This document shows, one piece after another, positions 53,009-62,069 of a stretch of 64,000 nt of DNA. The DNA is from Flavivirga eckloniae (GTDB taxonomy: Bacteria; Bacteroidota; Bacteroidia; Flavobacteriales; Flavobacteriaceae), in contig NZ_CP025791.1 of the NCBI RefSeq assembly GCF_002886045.1, forward strand, positions 2,929,001 to 2,993,000, written 5' to 3'. Below the pieces are notes generated by a model. It was not told the DNA's origin. It saw only the letters and a list, made by a program, of their open reading frames with translations, and made no database searches. A program made the position numbers and the translations under genes. Positions within the stretch are counted from its first letter, which is position 1. Each line of letters opens with the position of its first letter.

Positions 53009-53524
53009 ATGAGAAATATAGCATACGTATTATTGGTAGCATTTGTTTTTACTTCTTGTCAAAAAGAAAAAAGAATAGGATTTATAGACAACGGAATTGT
53101 TATAAATGATTTTCAAGAAAAAAAAGATTTAGAAACTAAATTCCAAGCTAAAGAAGTTGCCTTTAGAAAAAAATTCGATAGCATTGACCAGGCTTTTGAT
53201 TTAGAAGTACAGAAGTTTCAATTAGAGGCTAAAAAAATGTCTCAGAAAAAAGCTCAGGAAAGATACCAGGAATTGGGTCAGAAAAAACAACTACTAGATC
53301 AACAAAAACAAATGGAAGGTCAACAGTTTCAACAAGCCTTTCAAGCAGAAATTGATTCTGTGATAATAAGAGTAAAAGATTTTGTTAAGGATTATGGAAA
53401 GAAAAATGGTTACACATATATTTTAGGTACAAGTGATGCTGCAGCCAATGTTTTATATGGTACAGATGAAAACGATCTTACACAAACTATTTTAGACGCT
53501 TTAAACGAGGATTACAAAAAATAA
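53009..53524 (+). CDS. OmpH/Skp-family periplasmic chaperone, lipoprotein
   Basis: This 171-residue protein has a lipobox (FTSC, Cys16) and a Skp/OmpH architecture: an N-terminal strand (RIGFIDNGIVINDFQ), long coiled-coil arms rich in Lys and Gln (KKMSQKKAQERYQELGQKKQ), and a C-terminal YTYILGTSDAAANVLYG segment. Skp chaperones carry unfolded outer-membrane proteins through the periplasm. A terminator follows at 53541. Confidence 0.85.
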   Translation: MRNIAYVLLVAFVFTSCQKEKRIGFIDNGIVINDFQEKKDLETKFQAKEVAFRKKFDSIDQAFDLEVQKFQLEAKKMSQKKAQERYQELGQKKQLLDQQKQMEGQQFQQAFQAEIDSVIIRVKDFVKDYGKKNGYTYILGTSDAAANVLYGTDENDLTQTILDALNEDYKK

Positions 53525-53540
53525 GTTTTTTCTCATATAT

Positions 53541-53578
53541 AAAAAAAAGAGCTTTATTCTAATAAAGCTCTTTTTTTT
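53541..53578 (+). terminator. Terminator after the OmpH-like gene
   Basis: AAAAAAAAGAGCTTTATT pairs with AATAAAGCTCTTTTTTTT around a two-base loop. It lies 17 bases after the stop codon and can work on both strands. Confidence 0.9.
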
Positions 53579-53619
53579 ATATATTTAATCTAAGTTAGAT
53601 ATAACAATAAATATATCTA

Positions 53620-53640
53620 ATTAAATATCAATACTTTACA
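53620..53640. repeat. Left copy of a 21-bp inverted repeat
   Basis: ATTAAATATCAATACTTTAC followed by A at 53620-53640 is the exact inverse of 55947-55967, 2.3 kb away. The pair brackets the T9SS propeller gene and most of the gene-free AT-rich region. Confidence 0.6.
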
Positions 53641-53725
53641 TTAAAATATAGGGGAAACTTTTCTATTTTAATGAGTTTAACCTTAAATAAGATTCTTGTT
53701 AGTACAAACTCAGATTATTTATAAT

Positions 53726-55174
53726 TTATTCAATAATTAATTTCTTAGTTGCTTTACCTTTATTAGTTACTAATTCAAGAAAGTAAAGACCTGAAGATAA
53801 ACTAGAAGTATCTATGATTTCTTCTTTTGTGGTTTGTATAAACTGACCCAAACTATTGTAAATAGTTACAGTATACAATTCTATACCATCTTGCAATTTA
53901 ATGGTAGTTTGTATATTGGCAGGATTTGGCGATATACCAAATTTAGATACTAGATAAGTATCGGACGATAAAACAGTACCTAAACCATAAACTCTTACTT
54001 CTCCAGAATTAGGACCATTATCTGCATTTGTTGGAGCACCTATAACAAGAGTAGAACCATCTGAAGAAATTGACAAACTAGATCCAAAAAGATCTCCGCT
54101 TGCTTTACCATTCAAGCTGTTTCCAAATTTTGTCCAAGTACCAGATGTATTTTTATAAATACTAACTTGACCAGAATTAAAACCATTAACAGGATTACCA
54201 GGTGATCCTATAGTTAAAGTAGAACCATCGGAAGAAAGAGAAACTTTAGCACCTAAAAAACTATTAGCGCTTTCGCCATCAATAGGTAATCCTAACGGTG
54301 TCCAAGTACTAGATGTATATTCATAAATACGTACGCGACCAGAATTAGCCCCATTACTATTATAATAAGGAGCTCCAACAGCAACAATAGAACCATTGGA
54401 AGAAAGCGATACACTTGTACCTGCCACACTTTCCAAAAGCCCATCACTAAAAATATCTGTTCCTTTCTGTTGCCAGTTACTACCATTAAAATCAAAAACA
54501 CGAACATGACCGGAATTTCTATTACTTCCATCATGATAAGGAGAGCCTACAGCTACGGTAGAACCATTGGAAGAAAGCGATACGCTCCAACCAGAGGCAT
54601 CTCCCTCGGCTGCACCATTTATGTTACTACCCAACTTATTCCAACTTCCTGATACATTTTGGTAAACCGATACATGACCAGCGAAATCGCTTCCACCTTC
54701 ACTATTTGTAGAACCTATTGCAATCGTAGAACCATCGGAAGAAAGCGAAACACTAAAACCAAATTCATCGCCAGCTTTTTCCCCAACTAAATTTCCTATT
54801 TCTGTCCAACTATTAGATATGTATTCATAAATACGTACATCACCAGAATCTGTGCCATTGCCATCACCGTGGGGTGCACCTATAGCAAGAATATTACCAT
54901 TAGATGAGAGAGATGTACTAATAACAGATTGATTATCATTAACAACAATATTAATACTACTATCTAGTTGCATCCAATTTGTTCCTGTTTTTTCATAAAC
55001 AGTTACATTTCCAGAGCTATTCCTAATAGCGCTAATAGCAACAATACTACCATTGGAAGAAAGAGACACTTGATGACCTAACCGATCGTTTAATGCCCCT
55101 TTAAATTCTCCTATAGATTCCTGACTAATACAAAAGAAAGGTATAAATAAAATTAAAAAAAGGTTTTGTTTCAT
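53726..55174 (-). CDS. Secreted FG-GAP-like beta-propeller protein with T9SS type A sorting domain (paralogue)
   Basis: This 482-residue paralogue of the 6855-8294 protein has the same opening (MKQNLFLILFIPFFCISQ signal), seven or so propeller repeats of about 55 residues (VSLSSNGSTVAVGSPYHDG, SGHVRVFDFNGSNWQQKG) and a T9SS type A tail (FGISPNPANIQTTIKL, LSSGLYFLELVTNKG, KKLIIE). It should be exported by the type IX system. It stands alone on the minus strand between the OmpH gene and the AT-rich region. Function unknown. Confidence 0.85.
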   Translation of the reverse strand: MKQNLFLILFIPFFCISQESIGEFKGALNDRLGHQVSLSSNGSIVAISAIRNSSGNVTVYEKTGTNWMQLDSSINIVVNDNQSVISTSLSSNGNILAIGAPHGDGNGTDSGDVRIYEYISNSWTEIGNLVGEKAGDEFGFSVSLSSDGSTIAIGSTNSEGGSDFAGHVSVYQNVSGSWNKLGSNINGAAEGDASGWSVSLSSNGSTVAVGSPYHDGSNRNSGHVRVFDFNGSNWQQKGTDIFSDGLLESVAGTSVSLSSNGSIVAVGAPYYNSNGANSGRVRIYEYTSSTWTPLGLPIDGESANSFLGAKVSLSSDGSTLTIGSPGNPVNGFNSGQVSIYKNTSGTWTKFGNSLNGKASGDLFGSSLSISSDGSTLVIGAPTNADNGPNSGEVRVYGLGTVLSSDTYLVSKFGISPNPANIQTTIKLQDGIELYTVTIYNSLGQFIQTTKEEIIDTSSLSSGLYFLELVTNKGKATKKLIIE

Positions 55175-56146
55175 AATTATTAAAATTTTAAGATTTGGAT
55201 TACAAACATATAAAACATGAAACCGTTACAACTATATCTATATGTTTATACATAAACAAAAGATAAAAAAATCATTTTATCGAAATTAACATAAGTTTTA
55301 ACATTAAGAAACGCAACCTTATTCTTCTACGAAACTACCAAATCAATGCAATGAATAGCATACTATAATATATTCAGTGTACCTTTTAAAGCTATGATAA
55401 AAAATAAAGAATTTCTTAAAAATATAATAAGAACAAATTCGTAATCAATAAAATTTAGAAGACAAATCAGATAAAAAATACAGTTATCCACATTATATAT
55501 TATAATACTATTTTCTTTTAAAATTTAAAAAAATAAATGGTGGTTATTATAGTGTGTTAATAACTGGTATAACTTTTTTAAAGTTTATTTTGATAATAAT
55601 TAATTTACGTTCTATTAATAGTTTATTAACAATAGAAATTATTTTAATAACTTCATTTTTAATGAATTTTGATTTTATGTGAACACTTGTTAACAATCGA
55701 AGTTAACTACTTTTTCTTATAACTATTTTTAATTTTAGTGTTCACATCTGCTAATTTTAGTCTGATAAAATTGCCAAAAAAAATGAATTAAATTTTTGGT
55801 AAAGTCATGTTGCTTTTTGATTGGAAAAATAAATGGATTAACAATATTTTTCTTTTAGAAAGTAATGAACACTTATTAACAAGTAATGAATATAATAACG
55901 CACATTGTTAATTACGTTTTAATATTCAAAATTATATAATACCAATTGTAAAGTATTGATATTTAATGGTTTTATAGTTTTTATATGCTCTAAAATTATG
56001 TGAATATATCTGTTTATCAATTAGTTAATATTAAGACTTTGTACTTAATTCTAATAGTAAAGCAATCACAAGTCTTGTAAAACACACTAAGAATTTTTAA
56101 TATATAGTTAGTACCTTTATACCCTATAAAACAACATTATAAAATC
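55175..56146. other. Gene-free AT-rich region, possible oriC
   Basis: The longest gene-free stretch in the window (972 bases). It contains a perfect DnaA box TTATCCACA (55484-55492), a near copy TGTGAATAT (56000-56008), and two direct copies of GAACACTT(G/A)TTAACAA at 55681-55696 and 55867-55882. It also has GTGTTCACA (55739-55745 region) and long AT runs. With mnmG, parS-like sites and rnpA within 7 kb, an origin of replication is plausible. Against it: no dnaA in the window, and genes on the left point toward it. Support is moderate. Confidence 0.4.
55947..55967. repeat. Right copy of a 21-bp inverted repeat
   Basis: TGTAAAGTATTGATATTTAA followed by T is the exact inverse complement of 53620-53640. 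It lies within the gene-free AT-rich region upstream of rpiB. Confidence 0.6.
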
Positions 56147-56581
56147 ATGACAATTTCTATAGGTAATGATCACGCAGGTACAGATTATAAATTTGCAATT
56201 AAAGAATACTTAGAGGATAAAGGATATACTGTTAATAACTACGGAACAGATGCTAATGATAGTGTAGATTATCCAGATTTTGTACATCCGGTAGCTCAAG
56301 ATATTGAAAATAAAAAAGTAGATTTTGGTATTTTAATTTGTGGTAGTGCTAATGGTGTTGCTATGACTGCTAATAAGTATCAACAAGTTCGTGCCGGTTT
56401 ATGTTGGACCAAAGAAATTGTGGAACTTATAAGACAACATAATAATGCGAATATCTTATGTATTCCAGCACGCTACACAGCTATTCCTCAAGCCTTACAA
56501 ATGGTAGAAACTTTTTTAAATACTGAATTTGAAGGGGGAAGACATCAAAATAGAATAGATAAAATTCCGTTATCTTGTTAA
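56147..56581 (+). CDS. rpiB: Ribose 5-phosphate isomerase B
   Basis: This 144-residue RpiB/LacAB-family enzyme interconverts ribose 5-phosphate and ribulose 5-phosphate in the pentose phosphate pathway. The opening SIGNDHAGTDYKFAIKEYLE carries the substrate-binding Asp-His. CGSANGVAMTANKYQQVRAG contains the anion-hole and active-site loop. The family's catalytic Cys position is seen as ICGSANG. It ends directly against the next start (TAA then ATG), so it is coupled to the cation transporter gene. Confidence 0.94.
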   Translation: MTISIGNDHAGTDYKFAIKEYLEDKGYTVNNYGTDANDSVDYPDFVHPVAQDIENKKVDFGILICGSANGVAMTANKYQQVRAGLCWTKEIVELIRQHNNANILCIPARYTAIPQALQMVETFLNTEFEGGRHQNRIDKIPLSC

Positions 56582-57499
56582 ATGGGTCATTCACATACTC
56601 ATAATCATCACCATACACATCACGACTTAAAAGGACGTAACCTTTTTATTTCCATATTATTAAATATCCTTATTACTGCTGCTCAGGTAATAGGTGGTAT
56701 TGTTTCTGGTAGTTTGGCATTGTTAAGTGATGCCTTGCATAACTTTAGCGATGTACTTTCTTTAGTAGTAAGTTATGTGGCGAACAAATTAGCGAAAAAA
56801 GAAGCCTCTTTTCATAGAACATTTGGATACAAACGCGCGGAAATTTTAGCAGCTTTTATAAATGCATCTACCTTAATAATAGTTGCTATTTTGTTAATAA
56901 TTGAAGCCGTTAAAAGATTTCAAAATCCGGAAGAAATAGAATCTAATTTAGTTATTTGGTTGTCGCTTCTAGGTATTGTGGCTAATGGATTAAGTGTGCT
57001 TTTATTAAAAAAGGATTCGAAATCTAATATGAATATGAAAAGTGCTTATCTGCACTTATTAACAGATATGATGGCAAGTATTGCCGTACTTATAGGAGGC
57101 CTCTTAATGAAGTATTACCAGGTTTATTGGGTAGATAGTGTATTAACATTTGCAATAGCACTTTATTTAATCTGGATGGGTTACGATTTGTTAAAGACTT
57201 CAACAAAAGTTTTAATGCTATTTACTCCAGATGATATTCCTATAAAACAAATCGTAGCAGAGATTAATGCTTTTGAAAGTATTAAAAATGTACACCATGT
57301 TCATGTTTGGCAATTAAACGAAGAAGAAATTCATTTAGAAGCACATATCGATTTTAAGAACGACATAACGTTATCCCAATTCGATGTTATTTTGCATAAA
57401 ATAGAGGATTTAGTATTTAATAAATACGATATTAACCATGTAAATATCCAACCAGAGTTTGGTAAAGATGATGCTAAAGATGTGATTGTACAGGATTGA
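56582..57499 (+). CDS. Cation diffusion facilitator (Zn/Co/Cd efflux)
   Basis: This 305-residue CDF transporter has a His-rich N-terminus (GHSHTHNHHHTHHD), six membrane segments and the metal-site motifs SDALHNFSD (segment 2) and HLLTDMMAS (segment 5). It is followed by a cytosolic C-terminal domain (HVHVWQLNEEEIHLEAHIDF). It exports zinc or related divalent cations by proton antiport. It starts on the base after the rpiB stop. A cluster of palindromic repeats follows at 57501. Confidence 0.93.
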   Translation: MGHSHTHNHHHTHHDLKGRNLFISILLNILITAAQVIGGIVSGSLALLSDALHNFSDVLSLVVSYVANKLAKKEASFHRTFGYKRAEILAAFINASTLIIVAILLIIEAVKRFQNPEEIESNLVIWLSLLGIVANGLSVLLLKKDSKSNMNMKSAYLHLLTDMMASIAVLIGGLLMKYYQVYWVDSVLTFAIALYLIWMGYDLLKTSTKVLMLFTPDDIPIKQIVAEINAFESIKNVHHVHVWQLNEEEIHLEAHIDFKNDITLSQFDVILHKIEDLVFNKYDINHVNIQPEFGKDDAKDVIVQD

Positions 57500-57500
57500 T

Positions 57501-57570
57501 GAATTCCTGCCTTTCGACTGCCCGTCCGTCCGGCAGGAGGGCGCTCAAGATAAACTGCGGCAGGAATCTT
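57501..57570. repeat. Composite palindromic repeat (ATTCCTGCC type with nested insertion)
   Basis: TTCCTGCC (57504-57511) and GGCAGGAA (57559-57566) form the outer arms. Inside, the phrase TTTCGACTGC...CGCTCAAGATAAACTG appears interrupted by a CCGTCC/GGCAGG hairpin. This looks like one repeat inserted in another. It starts 1 base after the CDF stop codon. Confidence 0.55.
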
Positions 57571-57582
57571 ATTAATAGAGAT

Positions 57583-57700
57583 GTCATTGCGAATCACGCT
57601 TTTTAGCGTGATGTGGCAATCTGTATAATTGTAGTTTCAATTTAAGAGATCCTCTGCTTGCTTCAATTACGCTCAGCAGGAGTCGCTCTGAATGAACAAA
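57583..57700. repeat. GTCATTGC...GCAATC repeat element
   Basis: GTCATTGC at 57583 and GCAATC at 57616-57621 flank a perfect hairpin ATCACGCT/AGCGTGAT. The downstream phrase GCAATCTGTATAATTGTAGT parallels GCAATCTTTATGATTTTAGT near 45771. A GATCCTCTGCTTG...GCTCAGCAGGA hairpin-like stretch follows. It forms most of the 213-base gap before the GNAT gene. Confidence 0.55.
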
Positions 57701-57712
57701 TAACTTATAAAC

Positions 57713-58156
57713 ATGCTAACCATACAAATAAAAACATTCGAAGAACTAAGCAAGCAAGAATTATACGATTTACTACAATTACGGAGTGAGGTTTTTGTGG
57801 TGGAACAGGATTGTGTTTATCAAGATATTGACGGAAAAGACCAAAAGGCAATTCATGTTTTGGGTTATAAAGCAAATGAATTGGTGGCATATACGCGCGT
57901 TTTTAAGCCAGGAGATTATTTTAATGAGTCTAGTATAGGTCGAGTGGTCGTTGCTAAAAGAGAACGTGCTTATAAGTACGGATATGATATTATGACTGCC
58001 TCTATTAAAGCTATTGAAGAAAACCTTAATACGACGCTAATAAAAATATCTGCTCAGGTGTACTTAAAAAAATTCTATACTAATTTAGGTTTTACAGCTA
58101 TTGGTAAAGAATATCTGGAAGATGATATTCCGCATATCGCTATGATTAAAGAATAA
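57713..58156 (+). CDS. GNAT acetyltransferase (ElaA-like)
   Basis: This 147-residue GNAT-family protein opens LTIQIKTFEELSKQELYDLL and has the ElaA phrase LRSEVFVVEQDCVYQDIDG. The acetyl-CoA-binding loop follows as SIGRVVVAKRERAYKYGYD, then KISAQVYLKKFYTNLGF. The substrate of ElaA-type enzymes is not established. It stands alone after the repeat cluster. Confidence 0.88.
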   Translation: MLTIQIKTFEELSKQELYDLLQLRSEVFVVEQDCVYQDIDGKDQKAIHVLGYKANELVAYTRVFKPGDYFNESSIGRVVVAKRERAYKYGYDIMTASIKAIEENLNTTLIKISAQVYLKKFYTNLGFTAIGKEYLEDDIPHIAMIKE

Positions 58157-58160
58157 ATAA

Positions 58161-59507
58161 TCAACGTTTCAAGGTAAAATGTCCCCTAATAACTTCACCA
58201 GAGTTAAGAGTTATAATATACCAATAATCGTCTGTACTTAAAAGTTTGCCATTAAAAATGCCATTCCAACCTTGTGAATTTGGAGGTAACGATTTTAAAA
58301 GCTTTCCATGTTTATTAAAAATGTTTATCGTTTTTATGGAATTGTCACGATCAAAAACCTGCCACAAGTCGTTATAACCATCATTGTTTGGTGTGAAGTA
58401 TTTAGGTATGTAATAAGATTCATCAATAATTAATACATTAAAGCTAGACTCATTACTATCGCAAGCCGTTTCGTTGTAAATATAGATGGTTTGTGTGGTT
58501 GAAATGCTATCACCAGAATTAAGTTGAGAGCCATTACCGCCAGATTGTGTAAAGTAGTTTCCGTTTACAAGAATAGGTAAAATATAAGAGGTGTCTGTTA
58601 TAACATTTTCAAGGGTATCTACATTAACAAAATTGCTACAATCGTTTTGTGATTCAATGTAATTTGAAAACGAAACAGGTTTCCAGGTTGAATGATTTCC
58701 CGACGGATTATCGACTACAACACAGTTTAGATCAGGATTAAATCTAAAATCTACTGTGTTAAAATTACCATTATTACCATTCCTAAGATTCAACCGGCAT
58801 AAGTTGTTATTGCTACAATCCAATTCCGTAACATTTGGGTTATTCGATAAGTCTAATTCTCCCAAGTTATTAAAGGCACAATTTAATCGGATTAATTGTT
58901 TATTGTTGGATGCATCTAAATCAGTTAGTTGGTTATTTTCACAACGTAACGAAATTAAATTAGCGTTATTGGAAATATCTAAATTGGTTAATAAGTTATT
59001 ACCACATATAAATGTATCCAAATTAGTATTTTGAGTAACATTTATAGACGTTATTTGATTGTTCTCGCAAGCAAGGTCATTTAAAAACGGATTTTGCGTA
59101 AGATCTAAATTGGTTATGGTATTATTTTCACATCTTAGTGATGTTAATCTAGTGTTTTGTGAAACATCAATACTTGATAGCTGATTATTATGACACCACA
59201 AAATTTGCAGTGCTGTATTCTGGGAAACATCTAGAGTAGTTAACAGATTATTATCGCAAAACAATTGGGTTAATGCTGAAAAATCTTGAATACCGTTGAG
59301 ATTAGATATATTATAGCCGCTTACATTTAAATCTGCAAGGCCGTTTATATTTGCTGTTGGCACAAAATCATCTAAAGGTCCAGTATCGTGACCTAGATCT
59401 ATTAAAGCTTGTTCGAAATTATCGTCGGGAATAAATGTTTGTGAAATACCAATAGAACTTAGTAAAACAAAAAGGAAACAACATAAGTGTTTTTTATTTA
59501 CCCACAT
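58161..59507 (-). CDS. Leucine-rich-repeat protein with T9SS type B sorting domain
   Basis: This 448-residue secreted protein has a signal peptide (ends SIGISQ) and about nine leucine-rich repeats of 21 residues (LTTLDVSQNTALQILWCHNN, LTNLDISNNANLISLRCENN) with regular Cys in the consensus. The gliding-motility-type C-terminal domain (YFTPNNDGYNDLWQVFDRD, GWNGIFNGKLLSTDDYWYII) is the T9SS type B signal. Such proteins act in adhesion or as surface structures of gliding bacteria. It overlaps the end of the OmpA-type gene by 14 bases. Confidence 0.86.
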   Translation of the reverse strand: MWVNKKHLCCFLFVLLSSIGISQTFIPDDNFEQALIDLGHDTGPLDDFVPTANINGLADLNVSGYNISNLNGIQDFSALTQLFCDNNLLTTLDVSQNTALQILWCHNNQLSSIDVSQNTRLTSLRCENNTITNLDLTQNPFLNDLACENNQITSINVTQNTNLDTFICGNNLLTNLDISNNANLISLRCENNQLTDLDASNNKQLIRLNCAFNNLGELDLSNNPNVTELDCSNNNLCRLNLRNGNNGNFNTVDFRFNPDLNCVVVDNPSGNHSTWKPVSFSNYIESQNDCSNFVNVDTLENVITDTSYILPILVNGNYFTQSGGNGSQLNSGDSISTTQTIYIYNETACDSNESSFNVLIIDESYYIPKYFTPNNDGYNDLWQVFDRDNSIKTINIFNKHGKLLKSLPPNSQGWNGIFNGKLLSTDDYWYIITLNSGEVIRGHFTLKR

Positions 59508-60351
59508 AGGTTATTAATATTTCAACCCGCCTATCGTATTTGGGGTCTCCACCAAGCGGGAACTTTCGGCGCATTCCTAAATGACGCATACGTCGTTTAT
59601 CAACGCCTTTTTTTGCAAAATAGTCGTAAACATATTTCGCGCGTGCCTCAGATAAATTACGCTTTTTGGTCTTTCTATCTACAGCATCCCTACTATATTG
59701 TGTGCAGCATACATGCCCTTGAATCGTGAAATAAATATCCTCACGTTCTACAAGCGCTTTTGCTATAGCTTCCAGTGTTTTTTTAGAACTTGGCGTTACG
59801 GTACTATATCCTGTTTTAAAAAGAATATTTTTAAAAATTATTTTATCACCAACTTTAACATCTCCTTTTATTATCTCAGGAGTGTCTTTCTTTTTTTCTT
59901 TTTTAACAACCTTAGCAACAGGCTTTTTTACAACAGGTTTAGGAGGTATAGGTTTTACTATGATTTCTACTTTTCGGTTTAAACCTCTTATTTTTAGAAT
60001 GTTTTTTTCTTCAACAATCTTCAACAAGATCTCCCCTTTTCCATCAACATTAGTGATTAATTCATCACTAATTTCGTTGCTTGAAAAAATGGTTTTTATA
60101 GCATCGGCTCTTTGTTGGGAAAGCTTTAGATTGTAAGTATCGGCACCTCTATCATCACAAAACCCAAATATGGAAATGGATTCAATATCTACATCTGTTA
60201 AAGTAGAAATAAAGAGCAGTAAACGGTTTTCTTCTGTTGGCGGAAGATTATATTTATCCGTGTCAAAGTAAACCTCGTGCGTTAACTCCTTTTGAGAAAA
60301 AGCAAATGTACAATTAAGCGTTAAAAATACTAATACCAATAATTTATTCAT
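59494..60351 (-). CDS. Protein with two OmpA-like peptidoglycan-binding domains
   Basis: This 285-residue protein has a signal peptide ending FAFSQ and two OmpA-like modules. The first is at about 20-140 (SISIFGFCDDRGADTYNLKL, LSQQRADAIKTIF). The second is at about 175-285 (YFTIQGHVCCTQYS, SEARAKYVYDYFAKKGVDKR), after a Lys/Pro linker. The family's GHxD-type residues are altered in both (GFCDDRG, GHVCCTQ). It probably binds peptidoglycan. It lies in a minus-strand run with rnpA, the S41 protease and the type B protein. Confidence 0.8.
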   Translation of the reverse strand: MNKLLVLVFLTLNCTFAFSQKELTHEVYFDTDKYNLPPTEENRLLLFISTLTDVDIESISIFGFCDDRGADTYNLKLSQQRADAIKTIFSSNEISDELITNVDGKGEILLKIVEEKNILKIRGLNRKVEIIVKPIPPKPVVKKPVAKVVKKEKKKDTPEIIKGDVKVGDKIIFKNILFKTGYSTVTPSSKKTLEAIAKALVEREDIYFTIQGHVCCTQYSRDAVDRKTKKRNLSEARAKYVYDYFAKKGVDKRRMRHLGMRRKFPLGGDPKYDRRVEILITYVGK

Positions 60352-60419
60352 AGTAGGATAATAGAACAGGTATAAATATACTATTTTTAATTTTTTTTGA
60401 TATATAAATAAAACAAATC

Positions 60420-62063
60420 TTACTTCAAATAATTACCATAAACAGATGGATTACCAAGTATTTCCGTTGCTTTTTTAATTTTAGGATCATTTATTTTATA
60501 GTACTCATATAACCCTTCTCTGTAAACGTATCTTTTTACTATGTCTTCGGTTAATAATTCTAATAAATAATCTTTGTTTTCATCAATAACACTTGTTTTT
60601 GATGTCTCTAAATTCGCGATTAATGTATTGAAATCTTTTTCAATATTATCGTTTAATTCTTCATTGGTAGCTGTTTCAAAAGCTTTGTAAAGTGCTTTTT
60701 CCGTATCTGTTTTAAAAGAAAAATTATTGGTTTTTAAATAGCTTTTAAAATTTGAAAAATCGGCATTTGTAAGCTTTAAGCTTTCTACATCATTCAAGTT
60801 ATGTTTATAGTAGTAATCTGTAGCATAGTTAAATATTAAATCGCTACTCACTATGGCATTCGTAATGGCCGAATTTTTAGAAGCGTTAAAACTAACATCT
60901 GGAAACACACCGCCTCCATCGAAAACCTTACGACCATTTTTGGTTTTAAACTCGTTGTAATTTTCTTGTTTTACGCGAACGGCCTCCCCTTTTTCATTTC
61001 TGTTCCAGTAATCTAAAGATTGAATACATCTACCAGAAGGTGTATAATATCTGGAAATCGTTATTTTAATCTGTGTACCATAAGTTAGCTGTTTAGGGCG
61101 TTGTACTAGGCCTTTACCAAAACTTCTGGATCCCACAATAACAGCACGGTCTAAATCCTGTAACGAGCCCGATACAATTTCGCTGGCCGATGCACTTTTA
61201 CCGTCGATTAAAACCACTACAGGTATTTCGGTATCAATAGGTTCGCTTTTTGTATAGTAAGTTTTGTTATACTTTTCAACTTTAGATTTTGTAGTCACCA
61301 CCAACTGCCCTTTAGGAACAAATAGATTTACAATTTTAATGGCCTCATTAAGCAATCCGCCCGGATTTCCTCTTAAATCCAAAATAATACGTTCTGCTCC
61401 CTGGGCCTTTAAATCGCGTAATGCATAATTTGTTTCGGCGTGTGCCTTGCTGTTGAATCGACTTAAAACAATATATCCCGTTTTATCGTTAACCATTGAA
61501 AAATGAGGAACAGCTTTAATCTCTACTTCGGCTCTTTTTATAGTGGCTGTATGCGTTTTGCCCTGACGTTTATAAGTAACCTCTACAGGCGTATCTGAAG
61601 CCCCTTTTAATAAATTACCAGCATCTTCCTTGTAAGTTTCTATTAAAATATTGCCAACTTTAATAATTTCGTCTCCAGCTTTTAAGCCCGCTTTATCTGC
61701 AGGGTAGTCTTTGTAAGGCTCTACAATAACCAGTTTATCTTTAAATGTTTTTACTCTGGCACCTATACCTGTATAATCTCCGGTATTATTAATCCTGGCA
61801 GCTTCAACATCTTGCTCGTTCATAAAATTGGTATACGGATCCAGGTCTGCCAACATACTTTTTATAGCCGTATCCATTAAATCTCCCGGGTTGGTTTCAT
61901 CAACATAATTCATGTTGATTTCTTTAAAAAGCGTTGTAAAGATTTCTATTTGTTTCGCTATTTCAAAAAAGTCATTCTTAAAAGCCGTACTGGTAAAAAA
62001 TACGGTAAGAACCAGAATAGGAATTATAACTTTCTTTTTTATTAAATGTTTCATAGTGGGCAT
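60420..62063 (-). CDS. S41-family carboxy-terminal processing protease
   Basis: This 547-residue periplasmic serine protease has an N-terminal membrane anchor or signal (KVIIPILVLTVFFTSTAF) and a PDZ domain at about 85-165 (TGIGARVKTFKDKLVIVEPY, GLKAGDEIIKVGNI). The S41 catalytic domain has the Ser in DGKSASASEIVSG and the Lys in GSRSFGKGLVQ. Such enzymes trim C-termini of exported proteins. It follows rnpA by 6 bases. An alternative ATG lies at 62054. Confidence 0.92.
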   Translation of the reverse strand: MPTMKHLIKKKVIIPILVLTVFFTSTAFKNDFFEIAKQIEIFTTLFKEINMNYVDETNPGDLMDTAIKSMLADLDPYTNFMNEQDVEAARINNTGDYTGIGARVKTFKDKLVIVEPYKDYPADKAGLKAGDEIIKVGNILIETYKEDAGNLLKGASDTPVEVTYKRQGKTHTATIKRAEVEIKAVPHFSMVNDKTGYIVLSRFNSKAHAETNYALRDLKAQGAERIILDLRGNPGGLLNEAIKIVNLFVPKGQLVVTTKSKVEKYNKTYYTKSEPIDTEIPVVVLIDGKSASASEIVSGSLQDLDRAVIVGSRSFGKGLVQRPKQLTYGTQIKITISRYYTPSGRCIQSLDYWNRNEKGEAVRVKQENYNEFKTKNGRKVFDGGGVFPDVSFNASKNSAITNAIVSSDLIFNYATDYYYKHNLNDVESLKLTNADFSNFKSYLKTNNFSFKTDTEKALYKAFETATNEELNDNIEKDFNTLIANLETSKTSVIDENKDYLLELLTEDIVKRYVYREGLYEYYKINDPKIKKATEILGNPSVYGNYLK

Positions 62064-62069
62064 ATGTTA

